A program made the position numbers and the translations under genes. This document shows, in pieces, positions 8,442 through 16,244 of a stretch of 36,982 nt of DNA. The notes beneath the pieces are model-generated. The model searched no databases. It was not told where the DNA came from and worked only from the letters and a program-made list of their open reading frames with translations. The DNA is from Faucicola osloensis_C. Lineage in GTDB: Bacteria > Pseudomonadota > Gammaproteobacteria > Pseudomonadales > Moraxellaceae. Location of the stretch: assembly GCA_019353055.1 (NCBI GenBank), contig JABAHL010000020.1, forward strand, positions 1-36,982. The letters are read 5' to 3'. The first letter of the stretch is position 1. The number at the start of each line of letters is the position of its first letter.

Positions 8442-8487
8442 TTTGACAAAGGCATTTTTTGACAAAGGTTGGGATATTGGTTATGTT
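8442..8487 (+). promoter_or_regulatory. direct repeat containing a promoter candidate
   Basis: The 11-mer TTTGACAAAGG occurs at 8442-8452 and again at 8458-8468. The second copy supplies a perfect TTGACA (8459-8464) which is 17 bases from TATGTT (8482-8487). This would drive the lipoprotein gene and perhaps leuB independently of leuCD. The rest of the 8321-8622 gap shows only a short CATTGATAGT-type direct repeat near 8365-8390. Confidence 0.5.
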
Positions 8488-8622
8488 AGTCACATTTTAG
8501 CGTGCCTATGACTGTGTTTAAATCATGGCATCATCCGCCTTGGTTATCATCATCTAACTGTGGCAGGCACCCTGTTACTGCAATTTTTTAATTGCTTTTT
8601 TTGATTTGAGGGAATAACGACC

Positions 8623-9261
8623 ATGATGTTTACGAAGCGCTTTTTTCGCCCTGAGTGTTTGCCTGTTGTGGGCATTGCGATTTGTTCGGCAGTGGCGCTA
8701 TCTGGCTGTCAATCAATGACAAAGCAGCCAAGCGCACGCGCCAAACCCTCAGTGGTAACAGCGCCGCAACCGATTGCTGCAGGCAAAAGCACACTAAAAT
8801 GTACCGGTATTTATGCCTGTGAAATCAATCGTATTGGCACGTTGTCAATTATCAATCAATCAACTCACACCCCGAGCGCAACCCTTGGCAACCATAGCCA
8901 AGAGACCAGCCCAGTGACCGTCACCCCTTTGATGAGTAAGCCGCAGAGCAAGTCTACTATACCAAATTACTTGGTAAGTTTTCCCAGTGGTCAGCACATG
9001 GTTGCCACCCGTTTTTATTTGGATGAGGACTTGATGACGGTTGAAGGTTTTAGTTTTATCCATCGTTTTGAAAGCGGTAAACGCTATGAGCTCAAAGCCT
9101 ACCGCCAAATTCAAAAGACCGATTATAGTTTGCTAGCGCAATCTGCCCCAACGCCTCTGTGTATTGACTTGTATGAGAATGCCAAACTTACCAATCAATG
9201 GTGTAAAAAACCCAATCAGCAAGGCGCTTTATCGAATGAATTTATAAAGATTGCTTTATAG
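8623..9261 (+). CDS. small lipoprotein of unknown function in the leu cluster
   Basis: I do not recognise the family. The 212-residue product has a short basic N-terminus, a hydrophobic stretch and a lipobox V-A-L-S-G-C with the lipidated cysteine at residue 29, so it is exported and attached to a membrane. The mature part has a Ser/Thr/Pro-rich linker (30-55), a short Cys-containing segment (TLKCTGIYACEINRIG) and then a probable beta-rich domain with further cysteines near the C-terminus (PLCIDLYENAKLTNQWC). These could form disulfides. ATGATG leaves the start uncertain by one codon. It is inserted between leuD and leuB with its own likely promoter. Nothing in the sequence links it to leucine synthesis. 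Confidence 0.75.
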   Translation: MMFTKRFFRPECLPVVGIAICSAVALSGCQSMTKQPSARAKPSVVTAPQPIAAGKSTLKCTGIYACEINRIGTLSIINQSTHTPSATLGNHSQETSPVTVTPLMSKPQSKSTIPNYLVSFPSGQHMVATRFYLDEDLMTVEGFSFIHRFESGKRYELKAYRQIQKTDYSLLAQSAPTPLCIDLYENAKLTNQWCKKPNQQGALSNEFIKIAL

Positions 9262-9391
9262 ATGCGCCTTAAAGCGTCACGCAAAAAAGCGTCATTCAAT
9301 AACGCCTGATTCAATTATTTTTTAAAAACTAACAAAATTTTAAAAGCTGCGTTGTCAGCAGAAAGTTGTGTATTAACGTGAAGGAAGTAAC

Positions 9392-10462
9392 ATGACAAAA
9401 CAAATCGCCGTATTACAAGGTGATGGTATTGGTCCTGAAATCATTGGACAAGCTGTCAAAGTATTGGACAAATTAATCGAGCAAGGGTTAGACGCTCGCT
9501 ATGAGTATGGACTGTTAGGTGGCTCAGCGTATGATGCGCATGGCTCACCCTATCCAGAAGCTACCCAAAATCTGTGTCGCAAGGCTGATGCGGTATTGCT
9601 CGGTGCTGTCGGCGGCCCACAGTATGACAACCTTGAACGCTCAGTGCGCCCAGAGCGTGGATTACTGGCGATTCGTAAAGACTTAAATCTATTTGCCAAT
9701 CTTCGCCCAGCCATTCTTTATCCAGAGCTTGCCAATGCCTCAACTTTAAAACCTGAGGTGGTATCTGGCTTAGATATTTTGATTGTCCGTGAGCTCACTG
9801 GCGATATTTATTTTGGGGAACCACGCGGTATTCGCACACTTGAAAACGGCGAGAAAGAAGGCTTCAACACCATGAAATACAGCGAATCAGAAATTCGCCG
9901 TATTGCCAAAGTCGCTTTTGAAGCGGCGCAAAAACGCGGTAAAAAACTCTGCTCAGTTGATAAAGCCAACGTACTTGAGACCACAGAGTTTTGGAAGCAG
10001 ATTTTTACTGAAGTCGCTGCCGAATACCCAGATGTTGAATTGACTCACATGTATGTCGACAATGCAGCGATGCAGCTGGTTAAAGCCCCAAAACAGTTTG
10101 ATGTGATTGCCACAGGCAATATTTTTGGCGATATTTTGTCAGATCAAGCCTCGATGCTGACTGGCTCTATTGGTATGCTACCATCCGCGAGCTTAAATGA
10201 CACAGGCAAAGGGCTATATGAACCATCGCATGGTTCTGCCCCTGATATCGCCGGTCAAAATAAAGCCAACCCATTGGCAACCATTTTGTCATTGGCGATG
10301 CTGTTACGTTATAGCCTCAATGATGAAGCCCGTGCCACGCAGGTTGAGCAAGCAGTGCAAAAAGTATTACAGCAAGGGTTACGCACAGGCGATATCTTTG
10401 AACAAGGCACCACGCTGGTTTCTTGCTCAGACATGGGTGATGCGGTCATCGCTAACTTATAA
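9392..10462 (+). CDS. leuB: 3-isopropylmalate dehydrogenase
   Basis: LeuB oxidises and decarboxylates 3-isopropylmalate with NAD to give the leucine keto-acid precursor. The 356-residue protein starts IAVLQGDGIGPEIIGQ. It has the substrate/NAD region ELTGDIYFGEPRG (134-146), catalytic K191 in VDKANVL, and the metal-binding aspartates D223, D247 and D251 (YVDNAAMQ; NIFGDILSDQAS). The NAD loop HGSAPDIAGQNKANP follows. A strong Shine-Dalgarno (GAAGGAAG) precedes ATG. It is the last gene of the leu cluster and is followed by a terminator. Confidence 0.98.
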   Translation: MTKQIAVLQGDGIGPEIIGQAVKVLDKLIEQGLDARYEYGLLGGSAYDAHGSPYPEATQNLCRKADAVLLGAVGGPQYDNLERSVRPERGLLAIRKDLNLFANLRPAILYPELANASTLKPEVVSGLDILIVRELTGDIYFGEPRGIRTLENGEKEGFNTMKYSESEIRRIAKVAFEAAQKRGKKLCSVDKANVLETTEFWKQIFTEVAAEYPDVELTHMYVDNAAMQLVKAPKQFDVIATGNIFGDILSDQASMLTGSIGMLPSASLNDTGKGLYEPSHGSAPDIAGQNKANPLATILSLAMLLRYSLNDEARATQVEQAVQKVLQQGLRTGDIFEQGTTLVSCSDMGDAVIANL

Positions 10463-10495
10463 TCTTTGATTATCCTAATTTTCACCCTGCATTAA

Positions 10496-10529
10496 AGGTA
10501 GTGTTAGCTATTCTAACCTGCCTTTTTTT
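10496..10529 (+). terminator. imperfect rho-independent terminator after leuB
   Basis: AGGTAGTGTTAG pairs with CTAACCTGCCT (one bulge, one G-U pair) around CTATT and is followed by seven T. Confidence 0.7.
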
Positions 10530-10672
10530 ATGGCATTTTTGCCAACATTTTTTTGAAAAATTTGTAAAATCCTGCTTATCTTCAACCGAGTTTTGTTATA
10601 GTATGCCATTATCGTTTCTCTAAAACCTCGATGACCCTCCATCCTCCCTTGCTAAATTTTTCTTAAAATTCA

Positions 10673-11998
10673 ATGACTATGTCTTCTTATCATAAAATCT
10701 TACCTTGCTTTACAAGCATCGTGCTTGCTATCAGTTTATCCGCCTGTCAACAGTCACCCAATCAAGCGATAGATGTACCCACAGTTGCGACAGCAAGTAC
10801 CACAGCAAATACTGCAGCCGGCACAACCGCAAGTATTACTGCCTCTTCGCCTGCCCCAACGCTAAAAGCCAATGTCAGTCAACAGTTTATTGGCACAAGC
10901 TTGGTGCAGCAACGACTAAAACAAGCCTTGCCAGAGATTGCCTACACCACTGATAATTTACCGATGGTTGCCCAGCAAGTCAACCAAGTGAGTTGGTCAC
11001 CCACAGGCGCTATTGAATTAAAAGCCATGCCTGCCTCTGCGGTAGTCGCGTCACAAGCCGCATCAACCGCATCTGCTTCAGCGACCCAATCTACGCCAGG
11101 TTTTCAATCAACTATTGACTACTCTGCACTCAAACAATCGGCTAATGACAATCCGTCATCCGCGGCTAACAAAGACGCGTTACCATCAAAACAAGTGTTC
11201 ATTAAGCCTGATGAACTGCTAGTATTTAAGACCCAAGCACTGCTTAACTGGCATGGGCATAGTGTAGGTGCGCTGACAGGGATAATGAATAAAAACACCA
11301 TCAAAGCGATGCAGATTTTTCAGCAAAAGTACAATCTGCCCGTAACCACCACGATGGATGAAGCCACTTGGTCAGCGTTAACCAGCAACGAGACGTTAAA
11401 TAAGCAGCCGATTTTTATCAATTATCAGCTAACGCGCGATGATTTGGTGATTACCAAAGCGCCCAAAGACATGCAATACAAATCAGCGCGTGAAGCGGTA
11501 GCTGAAAAATTCCATATGAGCCAAAAACTGGTAAGTCGATTGAACCCCACCACACCACTCAAAGCGGGTAACGTTATCACCGTCTACAATCCTTATCAGC
11601 CCAATATGACGGAAGTGACTAAGGTTGTAAGCGATAAAAAGAAAAACATTCTATACGCCTATGCTGCTAGTGGTGAGCTTGTTGCAAGCTACCCGACAAC
11701 AGTCGGCTCTAATTACACCCCCTCACCGTCTGGCACCTTAAAAGTTAAAAATCGGGTATTAAACCCCACTTATAATACTGATTTTTCTTCCAAAGAAAAG
11801 TGGCTGCCACCAGGACCTAACAATCCTGTGGGGCGCGCTTGGATTGGGTTATCAAAACGCGGCTATGGCATTCATGGCTCGCCTGAGCCTGAGTTGATCA
11901 GCGCACAAAAATCACACGGTTGTGTACGTTTGACCAATTGGGATGCGCTAAGTCTGTATGGCACGATAGCCGATGGCGCAGACGTGGTATTTGAATAA
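10673..11998 (+). CDS. lipoprotein L,D-transpeptidase (YkuD) with peptidoglycan-binding domain
   Basis: A 441-residue envelope protein. The signal ends in the lipobox L-S-A-C (Cys25). A low-complexity Ala/Ser/Thr linker reaches about residue 60. A second variable stretch leads to a PG_binding_1 domain (about 180-235, LLNWHGHSVGALTGIMNKN) and a LysM-like region (about 265-315, ending LKAGNVITVYNPY). The C-terminal YkuD domain carries the catalytic SHGCVRLTN with His415 and Cys417. Such enzymes make 3-3 cross-links in peptidoglycan or attach lipoproteins to it. The domain order resembles the ErfK/YbiS type with an added binding module. ATG 10673 or 10679 could be the start. It is monocistronic and followed by a strong hairpin. 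Confidence 0.92.
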   Translation: MTMSSYHKILPCFTSIVLAISLSACQQSPNQAIDVPTVATASTTANTAAGTTASITASSPAPTLKANVSQQFIGTSLVQQRLKQALPEIAYTTDNLPMVAQQVNQVSWSPTGAIELKAMPASAVVASQAASTASASATQSTPGFQSTIDYSALKQSANDNPSSAANKDALPSKQVFIKPDELLVFKTQALLNWHGHSVGALTGIMNKNTIKAMQIFQQKYNLPVTTTMDEATWSALTSNETLNKQPIFINYQLTRDDLVITKAPKDMQYKSAREAVAEKFHMSQKLVSRLNPTTPLKAGNVITVYNPYQPNMTEVTKVVSDKKKNILYAYAASGELVASYPTTVGSNYTPSPSGTLKVKNRVLNPTYNTDFSSKEKWLPPGPNNPVGRAWIGLSKRGYGIHGSPEPELISAQKSHGCVRLTNWDALSLYGTIADGADVVFE

Positions 11999-12022
11999 GT
12001 TTATATTGTATAGGCGTCAACT

Positions 12023-12047
12023 AAACACCCCAAAATTTGGGGTGTTT
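12023..12047 (+). terminator. terminator hairpin between convergent genes
   Basis: AAACACCCC and GGGGTGTTT form a perfect stem with a seven-base AT loop. It lies between the L,D-transpeptidase gene (plus) and the 74-codon gene (minus). The T-tract is short in both directions. Confidence 0.75.
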
Positions 12048-12052
12048 GGTTA

Positions 12053-12277
12053 TTACGATTCTTGTCGCCAAACTTGTTTTCGCAAATCCTGCTTGGTCTG
12101 CCTGCGTTGTTTCTTACGGGCGATTTCGACATCATCTTTTTCATGCAGTCCGCCTTTTTGCAAAAGCGGATTTAACGCCAAGTAATTACGGGGTTTAACA
12201 GCCAAATTGGATTGAGCGATTGACGGATTTTTCTCCAGTTGCTCGCCCAATTTGATTAATTTTTTTTGGTTTTTCAT
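12053..12277 (-). CDS. small basic protein coupled to rtcB, function unknown
   Basis: A 74-residue, very polar protein rich in Lys, Gln and Arg, with no signal or membrane segment. The N-terminal MKNQKKLIKLGEQLEKNP and the C-terminal ARKKQRRQTKQDLRKQVW are both basic and probably helical, which would suit binding to RNA or to a nucleoprotein. This is an inference from composition only. Its Shine-Dalgarno AAGGA overlaps the rtcB stop codon, and its ATG comes 3 bases after that stop, so translation is very likely coupled to rtcB. It is not RtcA, archease or PrfH, the usual rtcB partners, by length or sequence. Confidence 0.7.
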   Translation of the reverse strand: MKNQKKLIKLGEQLEKNPSIAQSNLAVKPRNYLALNPLLQKGGLHEKDDVEIARKKQRRQTKQDLRKQVWRQES

Positions 12278-12280
12278 GGT

Positions 12281-13486
12281 TTATCCTTTAATACACATTA
12301 CTTGTTTAAGCGTATGCACGACTTCGACAAGCTCCGACTGATTTGCCATCACCGCATCAATATCTTTATACGCCTCTGGAATTTCATCCATCACGCCCTT
12401 GTCTTTGCGGCACTCCACGCCCGCCGTCTGTGCTCTTAAGTCATCAAGGTTAAAATGCCGAATCGCTTTGCCACGGCTCATGCGTCGCCCTGCCCCATGT
12501 GAACACGAACACAACGCCTCGCTATTGCCTTTGCCTTTAACGATATAGGATTTTGCCCCCATTGAACCTGGGATAATGCCAAGCTCGCCCTCATATGCAG
12601 AAATCGCCCCTTTGCGAGTCACATACACATCCTCGCCATAGTGGTGTTCTTGGCTGACATAGTTGTGATGGCAATTAATCGCCTCTTTGGTCAGCGTAAA
12701 ATGCGGCAGTTCACGCTGTAGCACATTGATAATCAGACGCATCATTTCACGGCGATTTTCAAGGGCATAATCCTGCCCCCACTGCACCGCCTCAAGATAA
12801 TCGTCAAAACTATTGGAGCCTTGGGCGAAATACGCCAAATCACGGTCAGGCACCTGCCCAAAGCGGCTTTGCTGTTCCTTTTTGGCAAGGGTAATAAAAT
12901 ACTCGCCAATACAGTTGCCAATGCCGCGACTGCCCGAATGCAGCATCACCCAGACATCCTGATTTTCATCGATACACAGCTCAATAAAATGATTACCACC
13001 GCCCAGCGTACCGAGCTGTTTTGCCCAAGTTCGCTCAAAGTTGCGCAGCATTTTGAGCAGCCCCTTGTGCTTATCGGTGATGCGCTTTAAGCGTTTGGCA
13101 AGCGGATCAAGCGTAGTCATTTTCACCGTGATAGCTTGGTGATGGTTAAAACCAACAGGGACTTTGGCTTCAATCGCTGTACGGATTTTAGCTAGATTAT
13201 CGGGCAATTGGTGGGCTTTGAGCGACAGTCGCACCGCATTCATGCCGCAGCCGATATCCACACCCACCGCCGCAGGGATAATCGCATCTTTAGTCGGAAT
13301 TACACTACCCACAGTCGCACCCTTGCCCACGTGCACATCAGGCATCACCGCAATGTGGTGATGGACAAATTCAAGCTGGGCAAGATTACGTAACTGCTGG
13401 ATGGCTTCTTGTTCAATATCTTTGGTAAATATTTTGACAGGTACGCCATGTTGCGCAGATTTATTTAATACTAATTGAATACTCAT
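12281..13486 (-). CDS. rtcB: RNA-splicing ligase RtcB
   Basis: RtcB joins RNA 2',3'-cyclic phosphate or 3'-phosphate ends to 5'-OH ends using GTP and Mn2+; in bacteria it acts in RNA repair. From ATG 13486 the protein has 401 residues. It contains HHIAVMPDVHVGKGATVG, the metal-binding VGVDIGCGMN (D77, C80), LGGGNHFIEL (about 161-170), HSGSRG, and CSHGAGRRMSR with the histidine (H330) that is guanylylated in the family. An in-frame GTG at 13516 has a better Shine-Dalgarno (AAGGG), so a version longer by ten residues is possible. The family alignment favours the ATG. A small gene is coupled downstream. No RtcR-type sigma-54 activator gene or sigma-54 promoter is visible. Confidence 0.96.
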   Translation of the reverse strand: MSIQLVLNKSAQHGVPVKIFTKDIEQEAIQQLRNLAQLEFVHHHIAVMPDVHVGKGATVGSVIPTKDAIIPAAVGVDIGCGMNAVRLSLKAHQLPDNLAKIRTAIEAKVPVGFNHHQAITVKMTTLDPLAKRLKRITDKHKGLLKMLRNFERTWAKQLGTLGGGNHFIELCIDENQDVWVMLHSGSRGIGNCIGEYFITLAKKEQQSRFGQVPDRDLAYFAQGSNSFDDYLEAVQWGQDYALENRREMMRLIINVLQRELPHFTLTKEAINCHHNYVSQEHHYGEDVYVTRKGAISAYEGELGIIPGSMGAKSYIVKGKGNSEALCSCSHGAGRRMSRGKAIRHFNLDDLRAQTAGVECRKDKGVMDEIPEAYKDIDAVMANQSELVEVVHTLKQVMCIKG

Positions 13487-13516
13487 ATATTTTTTCTGTT
13501 TTAATGCTAAATTCAC

Positions 13517-13783
13517 TTACCCTTAAAATTTTTAGCGTAGCAAATTTAGACTAATAAGTGATAATTAAAATTTTTTGGAATAACTTTGATAAGTAAATTT
13601 AAACAATAAAACGTCGTCCAATCGTTTGACACGACTGGCAAACAAGACTGATGCACATAAATGCGTTTGAAAAATTAATTGCTCTGAAAAAGTTTTGTTA
13701 CCGCAAGGTGCGTTTTAGCTATCCGACGATTTCTGTGACATGTAAAAATAGGGACATGGAAAAATAGGGAAATTTTAGACAAC
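13517..13783 (-). other. non-coding stretch directly upstream of rtcB
   Basis: No ORF with a plausible start or codon bias is present on either strand. The region is AT-rich and contains a twice-repeated AAAAATAGGG (around 13744-13770). It should hold the proximal rtcB promoter unless rtcB is read through from the leader further upstream. I could not choose a single convincing -35/-10 pair. Confidence 0.5.
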
Positions 13784-13880
13784 AAAAAACCCAAATTATT
13801 ACCATCACAATAAACACAATCAAAAGCCAGTATGCGCTTTATTCTCAGTCAGTTACTATTGATGGTGATGCTTTGGGTTT
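13784..13880 (-). promoter_or_regulatory. long stem ending in a T-tract (attenuator or terminator)
   Basis: On the minus strand AAACCCAAA (13880-13872) pairs with TTTGGGTTT (13795-13787). Inside it ACCATCA (13866-13860) pairs with TGATGGT (13807-13801), with a five-base internal loop on each side. The upper 50 bases can fold further (AAAGC with GCTTT). Six T follow the G-tract at the base. The element lies 63 bases past the stop of a short ORF and about 300 bases before rtcB. A large apical region is unusual for a simple terminator. Confidence 0.6.
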
Positions 13881-13905
13881 GGTAAATCAAAATCGGTAAA
13901 TGTAG

Positions 13906-13924
13906 AGCGTATGGGATATACGCT
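13906..13924 (-). promoter_or_regulatory. hairpin between short ORF and terminator-like stem
   Basis: AGCGTAT and ATACGCT form a perfect 7-bp stem with a five-base loop. It lies 20 bases past the stop codon of the short ORF at 13944-14015. Together with the T-tract stem it gives the layout leader ORF, hairpin, terminator. Confidence 0.5.
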
Positions 13925-13943
13925 GTTAAAAACCAAATTTTAA

Positions 13944-14015
13944 TTAGTTAAAACAGACGGCAGACACATCAACAGTGTTGTTTAGACGTTTTACGTTGTG
14001 AGTAAGTACGGACAT
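13944..14015 (-). CDS. short ORF, possible leader peptide (23 codons)
   Basis: On the minus strand AAAAAGGAG stands 7 bases before this ATG (another in-frame ATG, 14018, is directly adjacent and would add one Met). The 23-residue product starts MSVLTHNVKRLNNTV, ends SAVCFN, and is stopped by TAA. It is polar, with no membrane segment, so it does not look like a type I toxin. The ribosome-binding site is among the strongest in the window. Two hairpins, the second with a T-tract, follow. This is the layout of a leader-peptide attenuator or of a free-standing small-protein transcript. I know no family for it. Three Asn and one Cys codon occur, but no run of one amino acid that would identify a sensed amino acid. 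Confidence 0.55.
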   Translation of the reverse strand: MSVLTHNVKRLNNTVDVSAVCFN

Positions 14016-14150
14016 CATGTGTCTCCTTTTTCCCTTTTGCTAGGGTGGCGGTTTTGGCGATGGTACTAACATCAGAATACCAAAACAGAGCTGAAATAAA
14101 AGTTTGAGTGCATTCACAGTTTGATATGTTATCAAAACTAATGAATCAGA

Positions 14151-14177
14151 GACATACTATAAAACTTTATTTGTCAA
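14151..14177 (-). promoter_or_regulatory. candidate promoter for the short ORF
   Basis: A perfect TTGACA (14177-14172) is followed after 15 bases by TATGTC (14156-14151). It lies just past the kbp terminator and reads toward the short ORF. The spacing is two bases below the optimum. Transcription from about 14145 would leave a leader of about 130 bases, in which GGTA...TACC type pairings are possible. Confidence 0.4.
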
Positions 14178-14195
14178 TATGCAAATTTTTTTATA

Positions 14196-14227
14196 AAAAA
14201 ACCAGCGACAGGGGTCACTGGTTTTTT
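14196..14227. terminator. terminator of kbp, symmetric
   Basis: AAAAAACCAG and CTGGTTTTTT pair, with GAC/GTC continuing the stem after one mismatch. A- and T-tracts on both sides allow use on either strand. It lies 20 bases past the kbp stop. Confidence 0.88.
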
Positions 14228-14246
14228 AAAAGGCTTAAGGTAAAAA

Positions 14247-14756
14247 TTAAGCTGGGATACGAAGCACTTGACCTGGATAGATTTTATTTGGGTCAGATAG
14301 TAATGGTTTGTTGGCTTCAAAGATTTTGTTGTATTGGTTGGTATCGCCATATACTTCTTTTGAAATTTTTGACAGCGTATCGCCTGACTTCACCGTGTAC
14401 ATACGAGATTCTGGCTCTTGCGTCGCAACCGTGATATTGTCTTCCACTTGTGCAACATACTGTACATTACCTGCCGCTAGAATGGCTTTTTCGCGCTCTG
14501 CTTGGTTAGCAGCAGAACCATTAATGGTTACTTTGTCAGTGTTACCGTCATAGTTGACTGATAGATTGTCAATGTTGGCATTTTGTTGGATGCGCTGAAT
14601 CAATAAGTTTGCAATCTCTTGTGCAGATGGCTCAGTAGAAGCGGCAGGCGCTGCGGTTGGTGCGACGTTTGATGCAGGTGTCGATGCTGGCGCAGCGTCT
14701 TTGTTACGATGAAAGATTTTATCGCCGATGTCTTTTGCAAAACTAAATAGTCCCAT
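14247..14756 (-). CDS. kbp: BON-LysM protein, Kbp (YgaU) homologue
   Basis: The 169-residue protein resembles E. coli Kbp/YgaU, a small cytoplasmic K+-binding protein with a BON and a LysM domain. The start MGLFSFAKDIGDKI matches the family. An Ala/Pro/Thr-rich linker (about 19-42) is longer than in E. coli. The BON domain runs from about 45 to 110 (VNYDGNTDKVTINGSAANQA). The LysM domain from about 117 to the end (MYTVKSGDTLSKISKEVYGD, then YNKIFEANKPLL and IYPGQVLRIP) is nearly the family consensus. No signal peptide is present, in keeping with Kbp. It is followed by its own terminator. The 298 bases upstream (14757-15054) show a Shine-Dalgarno AAGGA but otherwise nothing I can name. Confidence 0.92.
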   Translation of the reverse strand: MGLFSFAKDIGDKIFHRNKDAAPASTPASNVAPTAAPAASTEPSAQEIANLLIQRIQQNANIDNLSVNYDGNTDKVTINGSAANQAEREKAILAAGNVQYVAQVEDNITVATQEPESRMYTVKSGDTLSKISKEVYGDTNQYNKIFEANKPLLSDPNKIYPGQVLRIPA

Positions 14757-15054
14757 TTGTTTTTCCTTATGTTGTAATATTTTAATGCATGCTTTTTAAT
14801 GTACAATTTTTAATTTATAGTTTGTTGAAACGCCTAAATAATCATTTCAACACCTCAAATGACTAGAACGACCTTAAATCACTACAATGATAATCGTGTT
14901 AATTATGGCGTTATTCTAGTTGCCTTCTAGATTAGCAAAAACTTAAATTAATGAGCATGAGTATTTAGTAAAAGAATGTTACTGATTGCAAGTAGTCTTT
15001 TATTTATTACGTCATTTATTACGCCCATTTTCTATGCCATTTATTCCTTTAGGG

Positions 15055-16158
15055 TCAGGGGATAATGGAGAAAAACACAAAAGTGGCTAACATGACTAAA
15101 TGAATGATGCCATGTAAAAAAGTAGTACGCCCGGTACTTAAAGTATTGATAGTTATCATCAGCGTAATGACCAGCATCACCCCTTCTTTGGCAGACAACC
15201 CAAACATGACGGGCGTTGCTGTGAAGATTGAATAAAGCGCGATAACAGGAATTGTCAACGAAATAGACGCCAAAGCCGAGCCTAGCCCCAAATTTAAACT
15301 GTTTTGCAGCTGGTCGTGGTAGGCAGCTTTTAACGCAGCAATAGATTCAGGCAACAGTACCAAGGCAGCAATGATAATCCCTAACACGATTTTTGGCATA
15401 CCCATCGCGAGCAGCGCCGCTTCCATGCTTGGCGACAACATCTTAGCAAGACCTACCACCGTTATTAAACTCAGAAACAAAAATCCCACACTCATCGCCG
15501 TGGTTAGCGCATTATCACTGTGATGCTGATCATCTACACCGTCGGCAATAAAATAATCACGGTGACGAATGGTTTGGGTAAAGATAAAGGCGGCATACAA
15601 AACCAAACAGCAAATCGCTACAAACAGCAGCTGAGCGCCAATCATAAAACCGCCTGCGGCAGAGGTGGTAAAATTGGGTAAAATAAATACGATTAATGCA
15701 ATCGCCAATAACACACTAATTGCCGCTTTACTGCCATGCAAACTATAACGCTGTACATAATTTTTGATACCACCAATTAACAGGCAAATACCAATAATCC
15801 CGTTACAAATCAGCATCACTGCTGCAAATACAGTATCACGGGCAAGCACCGCGGCATCGGTGGGTGTGCTACTACTCATGAGTGCCAAAATCAGTGCCAC
15901 TTCAATCACAGTGACCGCCAATGCCAAAACCAACGTACCAAAAGGCTCACCTACTTTGTGAGCAATCACTTCAGCGTGATGCACGGCAGCAAAAACTGAC
16001 CCCATCAAAAAAATCGCCGTCACGGTATTCATGATGATACCCGAGGGATGCCAAATCAAATGCACCGCAAGCACTAAAGCGGCAATAGTTGGCGACAATA
16101 ACGTCCAAATGGGTAAATTGATATTAAATTTTTGGTTCAGCCAAAATGTTTTTGCCAT
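15055..16158 (-). CDS. chaA: calcium/proton (sodium/proton) antiporter ChaA
   Basis: A 367-residue inner-membrane exchanger of the CaCA superfamily with about eleven hydrophobic segments. The two alpha repeats are visible: GEPFGTLVLALAVTVIEVAL (about 72-91) and LPESIAALKAAYHDQLQNSL (about 267-286) followed by NLGLGSALASISLTIPV. Both carry the acidic residues that bind the cation. A hydrophilic loop around FIADGVDDQHHSDN separates the halves. Length and motifs fit ChaA, which expels Ca2+ or Na+/K+ at alkaline pH. It is a single gene, 86 bases downstream of the MFS gene on the same strand. Confidence 0.94.
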   Translation of the reverse strand: MAKTFWLNQKFNINLPIWTLLSPTIAALVLAVHLIWHPSGIIMNTVTAIFLMGSVFAAVHHAEVIAHKVGEPFGTLVLALAVTVIEVALILALMSSSTPTDAAVLARDTVFAAVMLICNGIIGICLLIGGIKNYVQRYSLHGSKAAISVLLAIALIVFILPNFTTSAAGGFMIGAQLLFVAICCLVLYAAFIFTQTIRHRDYFIADGVDDQHHSDNALTTAMSVGFLFLSLITVVGLAKMLSPSMEAALLAMGMPKIVLGIIIAALVLLPESIAALKAAYHDQLQNSLNLGLGSALASISLTIPVIALYSIFTATPVMFGLSAKEGVMLVITLMITINTLSTGRTTFLHGIIHLVMLATFVFFSIIP

Positions 16159-16244
16159 ATGCCCTCCGTTCTATCTATATTTTCTAATTTATCATATAAA
16201 TAGATAATATGGTCAAAAATATCAAAAATCAATAAAAAATGAAA

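Noticed and set aside
13784..13880. Identification of the leader stem as a Y-RNA (YrlA), which often accompanies rtcB operons
   Set aside because: There is no tRNA-like module and no rsr (Ro60) gene nearby, and the T-tract at the base fits a terminator or attenuator better.
14108..14434. A 108-codon plus-strand ORF over the kbp terminator and 3' end
   Set aside because: It crosses a strong terminator and the LysM coding sequence of kbp on the opposite strand; no start signal is present.
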